A DNA stretch of 64,000 nt, from the NCBI RefSeq assembly GCF_001957125.1, contig NZ_MPHJ01000016.1, forward strand, positions 51,719-115,718, read 5' to 3'. Numbering within the stretch: the stretch's first letter is position 1; each line of letters starts with the position of its first letter. The translations under genes and the position numbers were made by a program. The notes below the pieces were generated by a model, which ran no database searches, was not told the origin of the DNA, and saw only the letters and a program-made list of their open reading frames with translations. Origin of the DNA: Shewanella sp. UCD-KL12 (lineage in GTDB: Bacteria; Pseudomonadota; Gammaproteobacteria; Enterobacterales; Shewanellaceae). Below, piece by piece: positions 9,287-17,532 of the stretch.

Positions 9287-9865
9287 ATGAAACTTACCGC
9301 ACTTAGTCAGCCACTTTACGATCACCTATACCGTGACATCTTACAGTTTCGTTCTACCTTCGATCTGCCAAGCGAAGATGGAAGTACATTAGATGATAAG
9401 GCTGATACCCTGCATACCTCTCTGGCCATTGAAGAGCTTACTGAGCTTGCCGAAGCAGACAGCCGTATGGAACAAGCCGATGCTATCGTCGATTCTGTCT
9501 ATGTACTAATGGGCCGCTTGGTTCACCTTGGTGCGAGTCAAGTTAGCGATCGTCTCGAAATTAGCTATGTTATCGACCTGCTGTTACACGTGGCTCAAAA
9601 CCGTGAAATCGACTTCATCACCTGTTGGGATGAGGTTCATTCAAGCAATATGAGCAAGGTGTGTCGTAACGAGAAAGAGCTTGAAGAAACGATTGAGTTT
9701 TACGCTAAGCAAGGTGTTGAAATTGTTGGTAGTACTAAAGGTGACTTCATCATCGCTAAGTGTGCTAAAGATGTTGAAATGGCAGGAAAAGTTGTCCGTC
9801 AAGGCAAGGTATTGAAGTCGGTTTACTACCGTCCAGCAGACTTAGCTAAGCTAGTGAAAGCTTAG
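9287..9865 (+). CDS. MazG/PRA-PH-like nucleoside triphosphate pyrophosphohydrolase
   Basis: This 192-residue protein has the all-alpha NTP pyrophosphatase pattern: LAIEELTELAEA followed by EQADAIVDSVYVLMG (about residues 46-80), i.e. the EExxE plus ExxD metal-binding residues. The second half carries WDEVHSSNMSKV and GKVLKSVYYRPADL, a signature of phosphoribosyl-ATP-pyrophosphohydrolase-like proteins in which the active-site helices come as two halves. It is not HisE, which is shorter and embedded in histidine genes. It would remove pyrophosphate from a non-canonical or excess nucleotide, but the substrate is unknown. It is monocistronic: its own 270-base upstream spacer and a clear terminator bound it. 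Confidence 0.78.
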   Translation: MKLTALSQPLYDHLYRDILQFRSTFDLPSEDGSTLDDKADTLHTSLAIEELTELAEADSRMEQADAIVDSVYVLMGRLVHLGASQVSDRLEISYVIDLLLHVAQNREIDFITCWDEVHSSNMSKVCRNEKELEETIEFYAKQGVEIVGSTKGDFIIAKCAKDVEMAGKVVRQGKVLKSVYYRPADLAKLVKA

Positions 9866-9940
9866 GTTTTTCATTTTTTGGACTGTTGATGTCTGATGGG
9901 TTGTTTAATTCTGACTTACTTCACTCGGCTAACTAGAATC

Positions 9941-9969
9941 AAAAGCACTTCGTTCGAAGTGCTTTTTTG
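9941..9969 (+). terminator. Intrinsic terminator after the pyrophosphohydrolase gene
   Basis: The arms AAAAGCACTTCG and CGAAGTGCTTTT meet at a tight loop and are followed by further T residues, a textbook bidirectional intrinsic terminator 75 bases after the stop codon. Confidence 0.85.
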
Positions 9970-10470
9970 TTTTCTGATTCCAATTTTCATATTGGGTTAT
10001 TGAATTGAAAACCATAGCTTCATTGTTATCTATTGCCTGCCGCAGGCTTAAGTGCAAACACTTCTGCGACACGCTGTAAATATATCCCTATACGCTCTGC
10101 GGTTTCATCCCTGAAACCGAAGGTCACAGCCGTGTTTACACCGGATTATTCATCTCTTCGAAGTAAGATTTCATTGTACTTAAAAATAAGTCTAAGCAAG
10201 CTTATAGGTCAAAATAACCCCATTATCATAATATAAGCGGACTATATAAAAAGTTGAGTTGGCCGATAAGACAACTTAGCCGACTCATGTAATCTAATTT
10301 TATTGAGCTTCATAGTAAGTAACCACTAATGTGTGTAACACTTAGTATAACAGCTCATGAAGCAAGTCTGTATGGTCAGCAGAGTTGAACACAACTGACC
10401 ATCTGTAGCTTATTCTCATCAAGATTTACCACCTCACTATTACACATTAATAGCACGACTTTACTTATAT
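9970..10470. other. Long intergenic stretch with a dispersed repeat
   Basis: About 500 bases without a convincing gene. It holds a palindromic repeat at 10052-10141 and a short hairpin GCCTGCCGCAGGC at 10035. The remainder is AT-rich and nothing else could be recognised. It forms the left border of the accessory patch with the PIN-domain gene. Confidence 0.6.
10052..10141. repeat. Palindromic intergenic repeat
   Basis: The 90-base element is bounded by GTGCAAACAC and GTGTTTACAC, which are complementary at 9 of 10 positions. Inside is a perfect 8-bp hairpin, CGGTTTCA-tccc-TGAAACCG, at 10100-10119. Similar sequences, to my recollection, recur between genes in Shewanella and related marine bacteria and give rise to spurious small ORFs; copy number here cannot be counted. 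Confidence 0.6.
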
Positions 10471-12351
10471 TCATGCTTGCTCTGGTTTCAATAATTTCCC
10501 CTCAGGAAGCTCAAACTTTGCCACATATGGTGGCTTCGGTTTTAGCTCACAGGTCAAAGCCCACTTAGGAATTGCAAAAGCTTCAGAAATTGTAAGCCTG
10601 ACTTCGCCCAGATCGAATGTAGTTTCGGCAAAATAATCAACTCCATCAATTATCAATTCAGTACCATCAAGTAATACTGATTGAAGTATAAGAGTTGGTT
10701 CGCCCTGTTCATTTTCAGCTGGCTCAGTAACGATTTCGACCTTTTTCATTTCGGTATCACCGGGGATAAACAGGAGGCGCTCACGGTGAGCATGCAAGTG
10801 ACTCCTTATAAAGGTTTTAGCTTCTAAGTAAGGTTCCTCCGTTATCAGACTTAATAGCTTATCAGCATAATCAAACTTGGCTTTATTTCGAAACTCTGAG
10901 TTGGAGTCAAAATAAACTTCGTAAAGCATCCCTGAAAGAATATGTTGAGCAGTTTCTTGCGGGAAAATAGCCAGGCGCCTATGTAATGATGCAATATATT
11001 CCATTGCTTTTTGTGAATTACCACAAGCAGCTTGATAGATATTTCTGCCTAGCACAAAGCAAGATGATGGGGAAAGTTGTTGATCTCTAAGAGTGCTAAT
11101 TTTATATATTGCTGGATTCTGGCTGTACCAATTGTGACTCATTAGATCACGGATAATATTATTGATCTCAGAAGGCGCATCTACCTGATAGTTTCTGTCC
11201 TGAAGGGCCTCTTCATCGTATACATAAGCAGGATTTTCAGGTTCAGCTTCCACTGCATCCTCAGCTCCAGCTTCCACTACATCCTCAGCCACAACTTCCA
11301 CTACATCCTCAGCCACAACTTCCACTGCATCCTCAGCTCCAGCTTCCGCTACATCCTCAGGTCCAGCTTCCACTACATCCTCAGCCACAACTTCCTCGGT
11401 CTCCTGTATATCAATCTGAATAGCACCCGCTAGATGAGTAAACCGAGTGGGATCCCCCTTAGAGAGACTTTCAACAAGAGTTGCAAGACTACAAATGGAA
11501 AAGTTTGAATGACCAACTTTTTGTGAAAATTCCGAAACCAACCTAGGATCAGCAATCTTGATCTCAGGTTTATTGTTGCCAATTAACTTACGATTCCCAG
11601 CTGCAAGTACTGCACGCATTTTAGGAGCATAAACCCAGTCCGATTTCTCATCATTCGTTATAAAAAGTACCTTATCAAATGTGCCTTTTGTATCTACTGA
11701 TTTCGAAAGGATTTCAAACCAAATTATAAGATCACCGAAACGATTCTCACCTTTACCATTATCCTGAAAACCTGGTGGCAGACGATGTTCGAACCTTACA
11801 TCTCCCTCTTTAGAAGCTCGTAAGCAAAGATTTGCAAGATCAGACTCAAGGACTACTTCAGAGAAATGATTCGTTATCTCCGCATGAATGTCACCGGGCT
11901 TAAACTGTTGCTTAAAAGCACAAGTGTACTGTTCCAACGAATCAATGGTATTGCGAAATCCTTCTAAAAATTCTGTGCGATTACCTTGAAATGAGATTTT
12001 TTTGAGCAAGTCGTCATCAACAAATAAGGACGCTGTTTCATATAAGGCTTCATACGCTTTTTTCGCCTGAGAAGGCTCTTTACTCTTATGCGTGTACGAA
12101 TCAAGTTTATTAGTGGTGACACGGTTTAGGTACTCATTCGCTGCCCATCCAGGTAAGAATAGTCTTTTTTCTCCAATTATCGAATCAGACCAATAGAAGA
12201 ACTCATTACGTGCGGTAGAATGAAGTTTATACAGATAGGCAAGAATATTAGTATCTATAAATACGAGAGTTTTTGGATCTTTTACTATGTCGGCCATTTC
12301 GATTTGATGCTCGTCGATGGTCTTATTGAGTTCGTGATGACCTAAGCGCAC
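10471..12351 (-). CDS. PIN-domain (PIN_8-like) putative ribonuclease with internal acidic octapeptide repeats
   Basis: This is a 626-residue protein. Residues about 28-260 form a PIN-like nuclease domain with the acidic residues expected at the active site: FIDTN (D33), NEY, GDLIIWFEI, and ITNDEKSDW, the last being typical of the PIN_8 type. Residues about 320-369 are six to seven copies of an eight-residue repeat (consensus AEDVVEAG/V), strongly acidic and probably a flexible linker. A helical region and a beta-rich C-terminal part follow, neither recognised. The start is GTG with GGAG nine bases upstream. It is flanked by repeats and stands alone between conserved genes, so it was probably acquired. 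PIN_8-type proteins are often found in defence islands; a defence role is only inferred. Confidence 0.75.
   Translation of the reverse strand: MRLGHHELNKTIDEHQIEMADIVKDPKTLVFIDTNILAYLYKLHSTARNEFFYWSDSIIGEKRLFLPGWAANEYLNRVTTNKLDSYTHKSKEPSQAKKAYEALYETASLFVDDDLLKKISFQGNRTEFLEGFRNTIDSLEQYTCAFKQQFKPGDIHAEITNHFSEVVLESDLANLCLRASKEGDVRFEHRLPPGFQDNGKGENRFGDLIIWFEILSKSVDTKGTFDKVLFITNDEKSDWVYAPKMRAVLAAGNRKLIGNNKPEIKIADPRLVSEFSQKVGHSNFSICSLATLVESLSKGDPTRFTHLAGAIQIDIQETEEVVAEDVVEAGPEDVAEAGAEDAVEVVAEDVVEVVAEDVVEAGAEDAVEAEPENPAYVYDEEALQDRNYQVDAPSEINNIIRDLMSHNWYSQNPAIYKISTLRDQQLSPSSCFVLGRNIYQAACGNSQKAMEYIASLHRRLAIFPQETAQHILSGMLYEVYFDSNSEFRNKAKFDYADKLLSLITEEPYLEAKTFIRSHLHAHRERLLFIPGDTEMKKVEIVTEPAENEQGEPTLILQSVLLDGTELIIDGVDYFAETTFDLGEVRLTISEAFAIPKWALTCELKPKPPYVAKFELPEGKLLKPEQA
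11246..11395 (-). repeat. In-frame 24-bp tandem repeat
   Basis: About six copies of a 24-base unit (forward-strand core ACTTCCACTACATCCTCAGC) lie inside the PIN-domain gene. Because 24 is divisible by three, gain or loss of units changes linker length without a frameshift. Units differ at a few positions, so the array is not freshly expanded. Confidence 0.9.
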
Positions 12352-12929
12352 TTACTACTCCAATATTAAATGTTTTTAACAACCTAAACTATTGTTATAT
12401 CAATAATATGACCTAAAAAAATAGAGCTGAGTCTCAATAGTACAACATCAAGTTTGGTGTAACTAACTTAACGATAATAGTTATTAACATTAGATTGGCT
12501 TATCAATGTGCCATAAAGGGGGTCGGTTCTAATTAGCTTATACTCCACCAAATTTACTATCCTCAACATAGAAACTTTTCGATTCATACGCGATAGAACG
12601 CCTCTAATAGCCTGCAAGTTCGATAATTCCCCGTTGGAAGTTGCCGAAGGACGTTGTAATAAATTGCGTGAGACCGACATGGATGTAGGGCTAACTTTCG
12701 GGGTACAGGATGTACCATCGGAAGTGCTAGTAATTTATACATAAGGACAAGGGTTACAACTTCGCCGGGGCCTCATGGTGGATCCAAGGAGGATAAGGAC
12801 GAACAGTCCTCCTTGGCCTGGTGTGGAATGGAATTCCACAACTTTAGTTATTAGACAAAGTCTAATTATAAAGCTCAAGCGCAGCTTAGTGAGCTAACGA
12901 GAAAAGCCATTTGCAAACTTTGGGGAAAC
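12352..12929. other. Intergenic stretch right of the PIN-domain gene
   Basis: About 580 bases without a supported gene. The first 120 bases are AT-rich and should hold the promoter of the PIN-domain gene. A 70-codon minus-strand reading frame (12468-12680) has no recognised homology and runs into a repeat, so it is not called. The right part is a run of hairpins described separately. Confidence 0.55.
12670..12840. repeat. Structured hairpin-rich element
   Basis: Within 170 bases there are four consecutive hairpins: ACATGGATGT (12677), GGTACAGGATGTACC (12702-12716), a 10-bp stem CCAAGGAGGA/TCCTCCTTGG (12784-12816), and TGTGGAATGGAATTCCACA (12822-12840). Most expose GGA in the loop. No T-tract terminator follows. 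It is probably a dispersed structured repeat; a CsrA-binding RNA is the alternative. Confidence 0.5.
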
Positions 12930-13505
12930 TCAAAGTCGATCACCTTCTAGTTCATGAATAAGCTCGCGATAAGAGCGAGTTTCCAGTTGTTCCGCAAACA
13001 ACCCCAGTTCACTGGCTAAGGACAACAACTCCTGTCGATAGATTTCCAACTTGGACTCATCTTCAGTCATGATGGCAAGTTCAGCGAATTCACCTAAGCC
13101 TTCGAACGTATCGACTGTGAGATGAAACTTGCCAATAAAATAGATGCTACGCAGCTTTTTTACTTCCAATACCTGATGATATCCCATGGTATTGAGCATG
13201 CTTCTAGCTTTACCTACATGGTTGATATTGACGGCTTCACAGCGATCGGCTTCAGGCCCTTTAACTATCCATAGCATGATACCAGACGGCTGTATCTCTC
13301 GAATACACACTGATTTATTTTGGTTGGCTAAGCTCGCATCAGGCAAGTCAAAGTAGGTATCATGCTCCAGGTTATCTTCATGCATCACCTCAGGATTTTT
13401 GTTGGCTAACAAAGCCAAAAATTGCACTCGACTCGTTAAACGATACTTAAGCTCAACCTCATAGCGACCTTCGAAATGTTTGTTCATACTCAAGCAATTA
13501 CCCAT
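12930..13505 (-). CDS. CYTH-domain protein, class IV adenylate cyclase/thiamine triphosphatase-like
   Basis: This 191-residue protein has the CYTH tunnel-fold pattern: YEVELKYRL (the ExExK motif, about residues 15-21), HDTYFD, CIREI, LWIVKGPE, and VEVKK-like LEVKKLRSIY, then LGEFAELAIM. Members hydrolyse triphosphates or, in the CyaB branch, make cAMP. The HDTYFD block resembles CyaB of Aeromonas. The function cannot be fixed between adenylate cyclase and triphosphatase. An internal ATG at residue 7 is an alternative start, with equally weak ribosome-binding sequence. It stands alone, in the same direction as the DUF4336 gene. Confidence 0.78.
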   Translation of the reverse strand: MGNCLSMNKHFEGRYEVELKYRLTSRVQFLALLANKNPEVMHEDNLEHDTYFDLPDASLANQNKSVCIREIQPSGIMLWIVKGPEADRCEAVNINHVGKARSMLNTMGYHQVLEVKKLRSIYFIGKFHLTVDTFEGLGEFAELAIMTEDESKLEIYRQELLSLASELGLFAEQLETRSYRELIHELEGDRL

Positions 13506-13618
13506 AACAGCTCAAACCCTAAGCCAGTTTCAGTTAATACGAAACCATACCTTAATTCAGCGATGAGAAGCATCGATTCAATCATGCTTTCAAAAAATGA
13601 GCACGCGAAGTAATTTGA

Positions 13619-14320
13619 TCAATCAAACCTCTGGGTTAATCGCTCAAAGACTGCTTTAGCATCATGACTAATCACATCACCATGTGTGACCACAATTTTA
13701 TCAAAGCCCCACGCTTTAATATTACGAATAAATTGCGTAAATCCAGGCTTATCTTTGATGGTAAAACCCATTTTTAGCGGTGGTGCAATACATAGGTCTT
13801 TAAACCCTAAAGGTCTGAAAACACACTTGGTCATCACACCTGCAAAACCTGAGGGACATGCATCGCTATGATTCTGAATGAGATCGGTCACCAAGAGTGA
13901 CTTTGATTTTTTATGATAAAACACTGATTCGTTAAAAAAGCCTACGCCAGGCATATACTGCCGTTCAAAGTCATCACTCCAGATATTGTCAAAATGCTCA
14001 TCGAGTAATTGATAGTTTGAGATAGCTATCTTTTTCGGTATGCCTGCACTCACATACATTTTTGCTTCAGGGTAGGCTTTTTTCCACTCATTTAACCAAA
14101 TATTATGCCCATTACTTGGGCCGACTAAAAAGCGTACCTGACCAAGGTTATCGATAGCTGACTGTAATTCTGCGGTGAGCTTAATCGGGGAGTGCAGCCA
14201 TAATCCACCACACGACAGTTTAACCACAGTCATACGCAGCCTTAGCTGAATACCACCCAGTGGCATACTATCTTCATAAGCCCAAATATCTTCACCTAGC
14301 TGCGTTAATGCTAATGTCAT
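13619..14320 (-). CDS. DUF4336 domain protein (metallo-beta-lactamase-like)
   Basis: This 233-residue protein matches DUF4336: an N-terminal EDIWAYEDSMPLGGIQLRLRMTVVKL, then GLWLHSPIKLT, LVGPSNGHNIWLNEW and a C-terminal VVTHGDVI. The fold is related to the metallo-beta-lactamase superfamily but the usual HxHxDH box is replaced by SNGHNIW, so metal binding may be altered. The biochemical role is unknown. AGGGA lies just upstream of the ATG. It is bounded by spacers of 110 and 180 bases and looks monocistronic. Confidence 0.72.
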   Translation of the reverse strand: MTLALTQLGEDIWAYEDSMPLGGIQLRLRMTVVKLSCGGLWLHSPIKLTAELQSAIDNLGQVRFLVGPSNGHNIWLNEWKKAYPEAKMYVSAGIPKKIAISNYQLLDEHFDNIWSDDFERQYMPGVGFFNESVFYHKKSKSLLVTDLIQNHSDACPSGFAGVMTKCVFRPLGFKDLCIAPPLKMGFTIKDKPGFTQFIRNIKAWGFDKIVVTHGDVISHDAKAVFERLTQRFD

Positions 14321-14499
14321 ATCTATCCCTATGAGTACTAAAGTTAGAACTTAATCAAATGCTTAATCAAGTGCTTAAATGAATATGTAAACTTGCTCTT
14401 TAACCTACTGAGAATTTAGGTAAAAAGACAGGAGCAAATCGTAAACGTTTATGCATCACTGAACACCTACATTCACTGCTAGTATCACGGCAAGCATGC

Positions 14500-15567
14500 C
14501 TAAGCTAAGGCGCTTGCCTCCTGAGTCTTGATGTCGTCAGCAGTGAGCTCTTCTGTAGATCCCCTTGCTACATGATTGCGAATGTAATCGGCTAATTGAT
14601 GAGGTTCTGCGACCTGTAAATCGACACTATCAACTTGCTCAGTGAGCTGACCTAGGCCGCCGAAATAGGTCTGGGGCTGCTTAAAACTTAACTTGATATT
14701 ACTCGTGTCACCATAGCCAAAATGAAGGGCTTCCTTATCTTCCTTTCTTAGATAACGGTCCAACTCTACGCGACTTATATCTGTAAGGTTTACTGACATA
14801 AAACCCCAGACACTATTGTTAATCACCAGCTTGTCATCATGTCCATAGACAGAGAAATAGCGTGAGATCCGGTAATTTGCCATGACCATCACCACGCTAT
14901 AACTCACGATACTAGCAAGGATAATTGCGACTAACTCACTCCATGGAGAGATAAGCAGATAGACCACACTAGCTAAAGCCAAAGTGCCTAAGGTCATCAT
15001 AAACCAATGTAATCGAGAGGCAGAGCGTAACGATAAGCTGGTAATGGCATTAACATGCTTACGTGATAAGTAAGGAATTGCGTAGTACCAACTTGCAGGT
15101 TCAGATGCCATGACTAAAGCCAGTGAACGCTTCTTGTCATCTTCCTCTTGATAAGTATCTAAGATATGAACTCTTGGGTCCCCTGACAGACTTCTTGCCT
15201 GCCAAAGCGCCTTAATAATGCTGACCATCAAAAATAGCTGGATAGCTAACAATACGGCAATGATGGGATAGCGTAACCAGGCAATAAACTCGAAATAAGC
15301 GGCAACTTCAACAGGAAAGCTTAACCTGGCCATCAAGCTACTTAAGCTGAATATCAGTAGCATCTTCCATAGCTTCTGCTCACCGACCTTGATGATACAA
15401 AACCAATAAATGAAAGGTAATATCAAGAAGTAAAGCGTTGAAAAGATCCCCAGTAAGCCCTTGCTATTCACGCTATCTATGCTTTCAGGAAGAAACTGAA
15501 AGCCTAAAGAGTAACTGATAATAGCGCTCACGAGAAAAATGAGCCTGAATTTTACGCTACGCCTCAT
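14500..15567 (-). CDS. Multi-pass membrane protein of unknown function
   Basis: A 355-residue protein with about six hydrophobic segments (near residues 8-25, 35-58, 68-85, 98-120, 190-208 and 212-230), followed by a soluble tail of about 120 residues. The tail (YGHDDKLVINNSVWGFMSVNLTDISRVELD) has the flavour of a membrane-tethered PH-like domain, but this is a guess. No catalytic motif is visible. AAGGAGCC precedes the ATG, a strong ribosome-binding site. The gene is followed downstream (same strand) by the DUF4336 gene after 180 bases. Confidence 0.65.
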   Translation of the reverse strand: MRRSVKFRLIFLVSAIISYSLGFQFLPESIDSVNSKGLLGIFSTLYFLILPFIYWFCIIKVGEQKLWKMLLIFSLSSLMARLSFPVEVAAYFEFIAWLRYPIIAVLLAIQLFLMVSIIKALWQARSLSGDPRVHILDTYQEEDDKKRSLALVMASEPASWYYAIPYLSRKHVNAITSLSLRSASRLHWFMMTLGTLALASVVYLLISPWSELVAIILASIVSYSVVMVMANYRISRYFSVYGHDDKLVINNSVWGFMSVNLTDISRVELDRYLRKEDKEALHFGYGDTSNIKLSFKQPQTYFGGLGQLTEQVDSVDLQVAEPHQLADYIRNHVARGSTEELTADDIKTQEASALA

Positions 15568-15661
15568 AAAGGCTCCTTGCGACTAGATGTTAACACTATG
15601 CTACATAACATCTGGTCGCTAGGACAATATTTCAACAGCATTCAGCACAATAATCCAGAAT

Positions 15662-16222
15662 CTAGATATTGCTGACCAGCTTCTCCCTAGTGCTTTGGCT
15701 GTTCAGCTGCTCAATCTTGATGATACAGGGTGCTTTTAGTTTGAAGGTTTGCTTTTGGTACTGGTAACTCGTTTCGAACCAATGAATATAAAGTCGTAAG
15801 TTCACATCATTAGCAAAATTATTGTCACTGTAAAAGTCTCTATAACAACGTGAATTTGGCAGATAACCAGAGTGATAGAGTTTGATGTTCCTGCCATCTA
15901 GACTAATCTCGCGATAGTCTATGCCATGCTTCGCAGTATAAGGAAAATGGTATTCCCCATAATGAAACTCTCCATCGATAATTTCGATGTTTTTGCCTTG
16001 AGAAAGTAAGCTATCAAGTTGCATAGCATTCAAACGACTATGAACACATAAGCTTGTCATGCCAACGCTTGCTAGGATCACTAAGCTCCAGGAGATAAAC
16101 CCCTGCTTTTTGAAGTGCGTTAAGATCAACCAGAAAATAATAAGTGCAGCGACACCTGCCGCTAAAATAAGCTCAAAGAGTTGCCACTCTCCAGCCTCAA
16201 AAGCCGTACCTGAATAGGCCAT
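15662..16222 (-). CDS. Small membrane protein of unknown function
   Basis: The protein begins MAYSGTAFEAGEWQ and has about 186 residues. The start at 16222 was chosen over an upstream ATG at 16252 because GGAGGG stands five bases before it. Two transmembrane helices (about residues 17-36 and 43-61) are followed by a domain of about 120 residues with three cysteines in the region CYRD...APC, likely periplasmic. It is not recognised. The neighbour downstream, another membrane protein, is in the same direction 95 bases on; the two could be functionally linked but nothing shows it. Confidence 0.6.
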   Translation of the reverse strand: MAYSGTAFEAGEWQLFELILAAGVAALIIFWLILTHFKKQGFISWSLVILASVGMTSLCVHSRLNAMQLDSLLSQGKNIEIIDGEFHYGEYHFPYTAKHGIDYREISLDGRNIKLYHSGYLPNSRCYRDFYSDNNFANDVNLRLYIHWFETSYQYQKQTFKLKAPCIIKIEQLNSQSTREKLVSNI

Positions 16223-16252
16223 GATTCCCTCCATATAAACAACTAAATCCAT

Positions 16253-16581
16253 TTATTTTTTGCAGTAAAATTCACTCATACCGTAAGTGAATGACCAAAG
16301 AATAAACCACTAGCACATCAAAGCTCCACACTAACTGCAACAATCGAGATGTAAGTCTAGTTTTTGCTAAAACTTGTAGTTAATTCTGCTAACTTTATTA
16401 CCAAATACTAAATTTTTAACGTGTCAAAGATAGTAAAAGGTTAAGCGGGTGAGATTAATGGAGATGCTAATTAGATTAAATTAAGTATAGCGACTAATAG
16501 ATGATTAGCAGGGAGGAAAGTAGAAAGTGGAAACAGAGGCTGACCTGTCAAAGCCAACCTCATCAATAATGTTCAGTAAGA
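16253..16581. other. Intergenic stretch, nothing recognised
   Basis: About 330 AT-rich bases between the small membrane protein gene and the end of ubiA. It should contain the promoter of the former. No hairpin with a T-tract, repeat or RNA was seen. Confidence 0.5.
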
Positions 16582-17445
16582 CTAGATTAAATAATCGATA
16601 CCTAACGCGATAAACATCGACAAACCAGCCCAATTATTATTGAGAAATGCCTTAAAGCAAGGTGCGCGCTCACGACCATAGATAAGCTTCTGTTGGTAGA
16701 GGCTAAAGCCTACGAAAGTCATCACCCCTAAACCATAAACCAGGCCGCGATCTGCTGCCCAACCAGCAATGATAAAGCAAGCCAGAGCTGCAAGCTGAAA
16801 TAAGCCAATGATCTGTCTATCGTACCGTCCAAACAAGATAGCCGTAGACTTAATGCCAACCTTCAGATCATCATCACGATCGACCATGGCATACATGGTG
16901 TCGTAAGCCACAGTCCAGCACCAGTTAGCAGCAAATAACCACCAAGCCTCAGCTGGCACACTACCAGTTTGTGCCGCGTAAGCCATCGGAATAGACCAGC
17001 TCCAGACGATACCGAGAAACATCTGCGGCATATTAGTAAAGCGCTTGGTAAAAGGGTAAATAATCGTCAGTATGATGCCAACAAATGATAGTTGTACTAC
17101 CAAAGGGTTCAGCATCAAAACTAAACAGAAAGCCAATAACCCCATCACAGCAAACAAGCACAGCGCTTCTTTACTTGAAACCTCACCGCTCGCTATGGGT
17201 CGAGATTTGGTGCGCTCAACATGGGAGTCAAGATCTCTATCGGCATAATCATTGATGATACAGCCACAAGCTCGCATCACCACAACACCGATAATAAAGA
17301 TAATCAGTACTTTAAGATCAGGCATGCCACCAGCAGCGAGAATCAGGGCCATTAAACATGGCCACATTAGCAACAAGGTGCCTATTGGACGGTCCATACG
17401 TGCAAGACGCAGATAAATATCTAGCTTTTTTTTCAAAACGCTCAT
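16582..17445 (-). CDS. ubiA: 4-hydroxybenzoate octaprenyltransferase
   Basis: This 287-residue inner-membrane prenyltransferase joins 4-hydroxybenzoate to the octaprenyl tail in ubiquinone synthesis. The two Asp-rich motifs that bind prenyl diphosphate through Mg2+ are present: NDYADRDLD near residue 65 and YAMVDRDDDLKVG near residue 190. It has about nine hydrophobic segments, and the length equals that of E. coli UbiA. AGGAGAG lies upstream of the ATG. No ubiC gene is adjacent. It lies downstream of uvrD in the same direction with an 87-base gap. Confidence 0.95.
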   Translation of the reverse strand: MSVLKKKLDIYLRLARMDRPIGTLLLMWPCLMALILAAGGMPDLKVLIIFIIGVVVMRACGCIINDYADRDLDSHVERTKSRPIASGEVSSKEALCLFAVMGLLAFCLVLMLNPLVVQLSFVGIILTIIYPFTKRFTNMPQMFLGIVWSWSIPMAYAAQTGSVPAEAWWLFAANWCWTVAYDTMYAMVDRDDDLKVGIKSTAILFGRYDRQIIGLFQLAALACFIIAGWAADRGLVYGLGVMTFVGFSLYQQKLIYGRERAPCFKAFLNNNWAGLSMFIALGIDYLI

Positions 17446-17532
17446 ACTTTAGGCTCTCCTAATACTTCTTTAGCCTTTATTCAACTAGACAGATAATATT
17501 CTGTAGGCATTATGACTGACAGCTGTAATGAT

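Noticed and set aside
10033..10236. 67-codon plus-strand reading frame
   Set aside because: It lies on the palindromic intergenic repeat and its product looks like a translation of that repeat, not a protein.
12468..12680. 70-codon minus-strand reading frame beside the PIN-domain gene
   Set aside because: No recognised homology, no clear ribosome-binding site, and its start overlaps the structured hairpin element; treated as non-coding.
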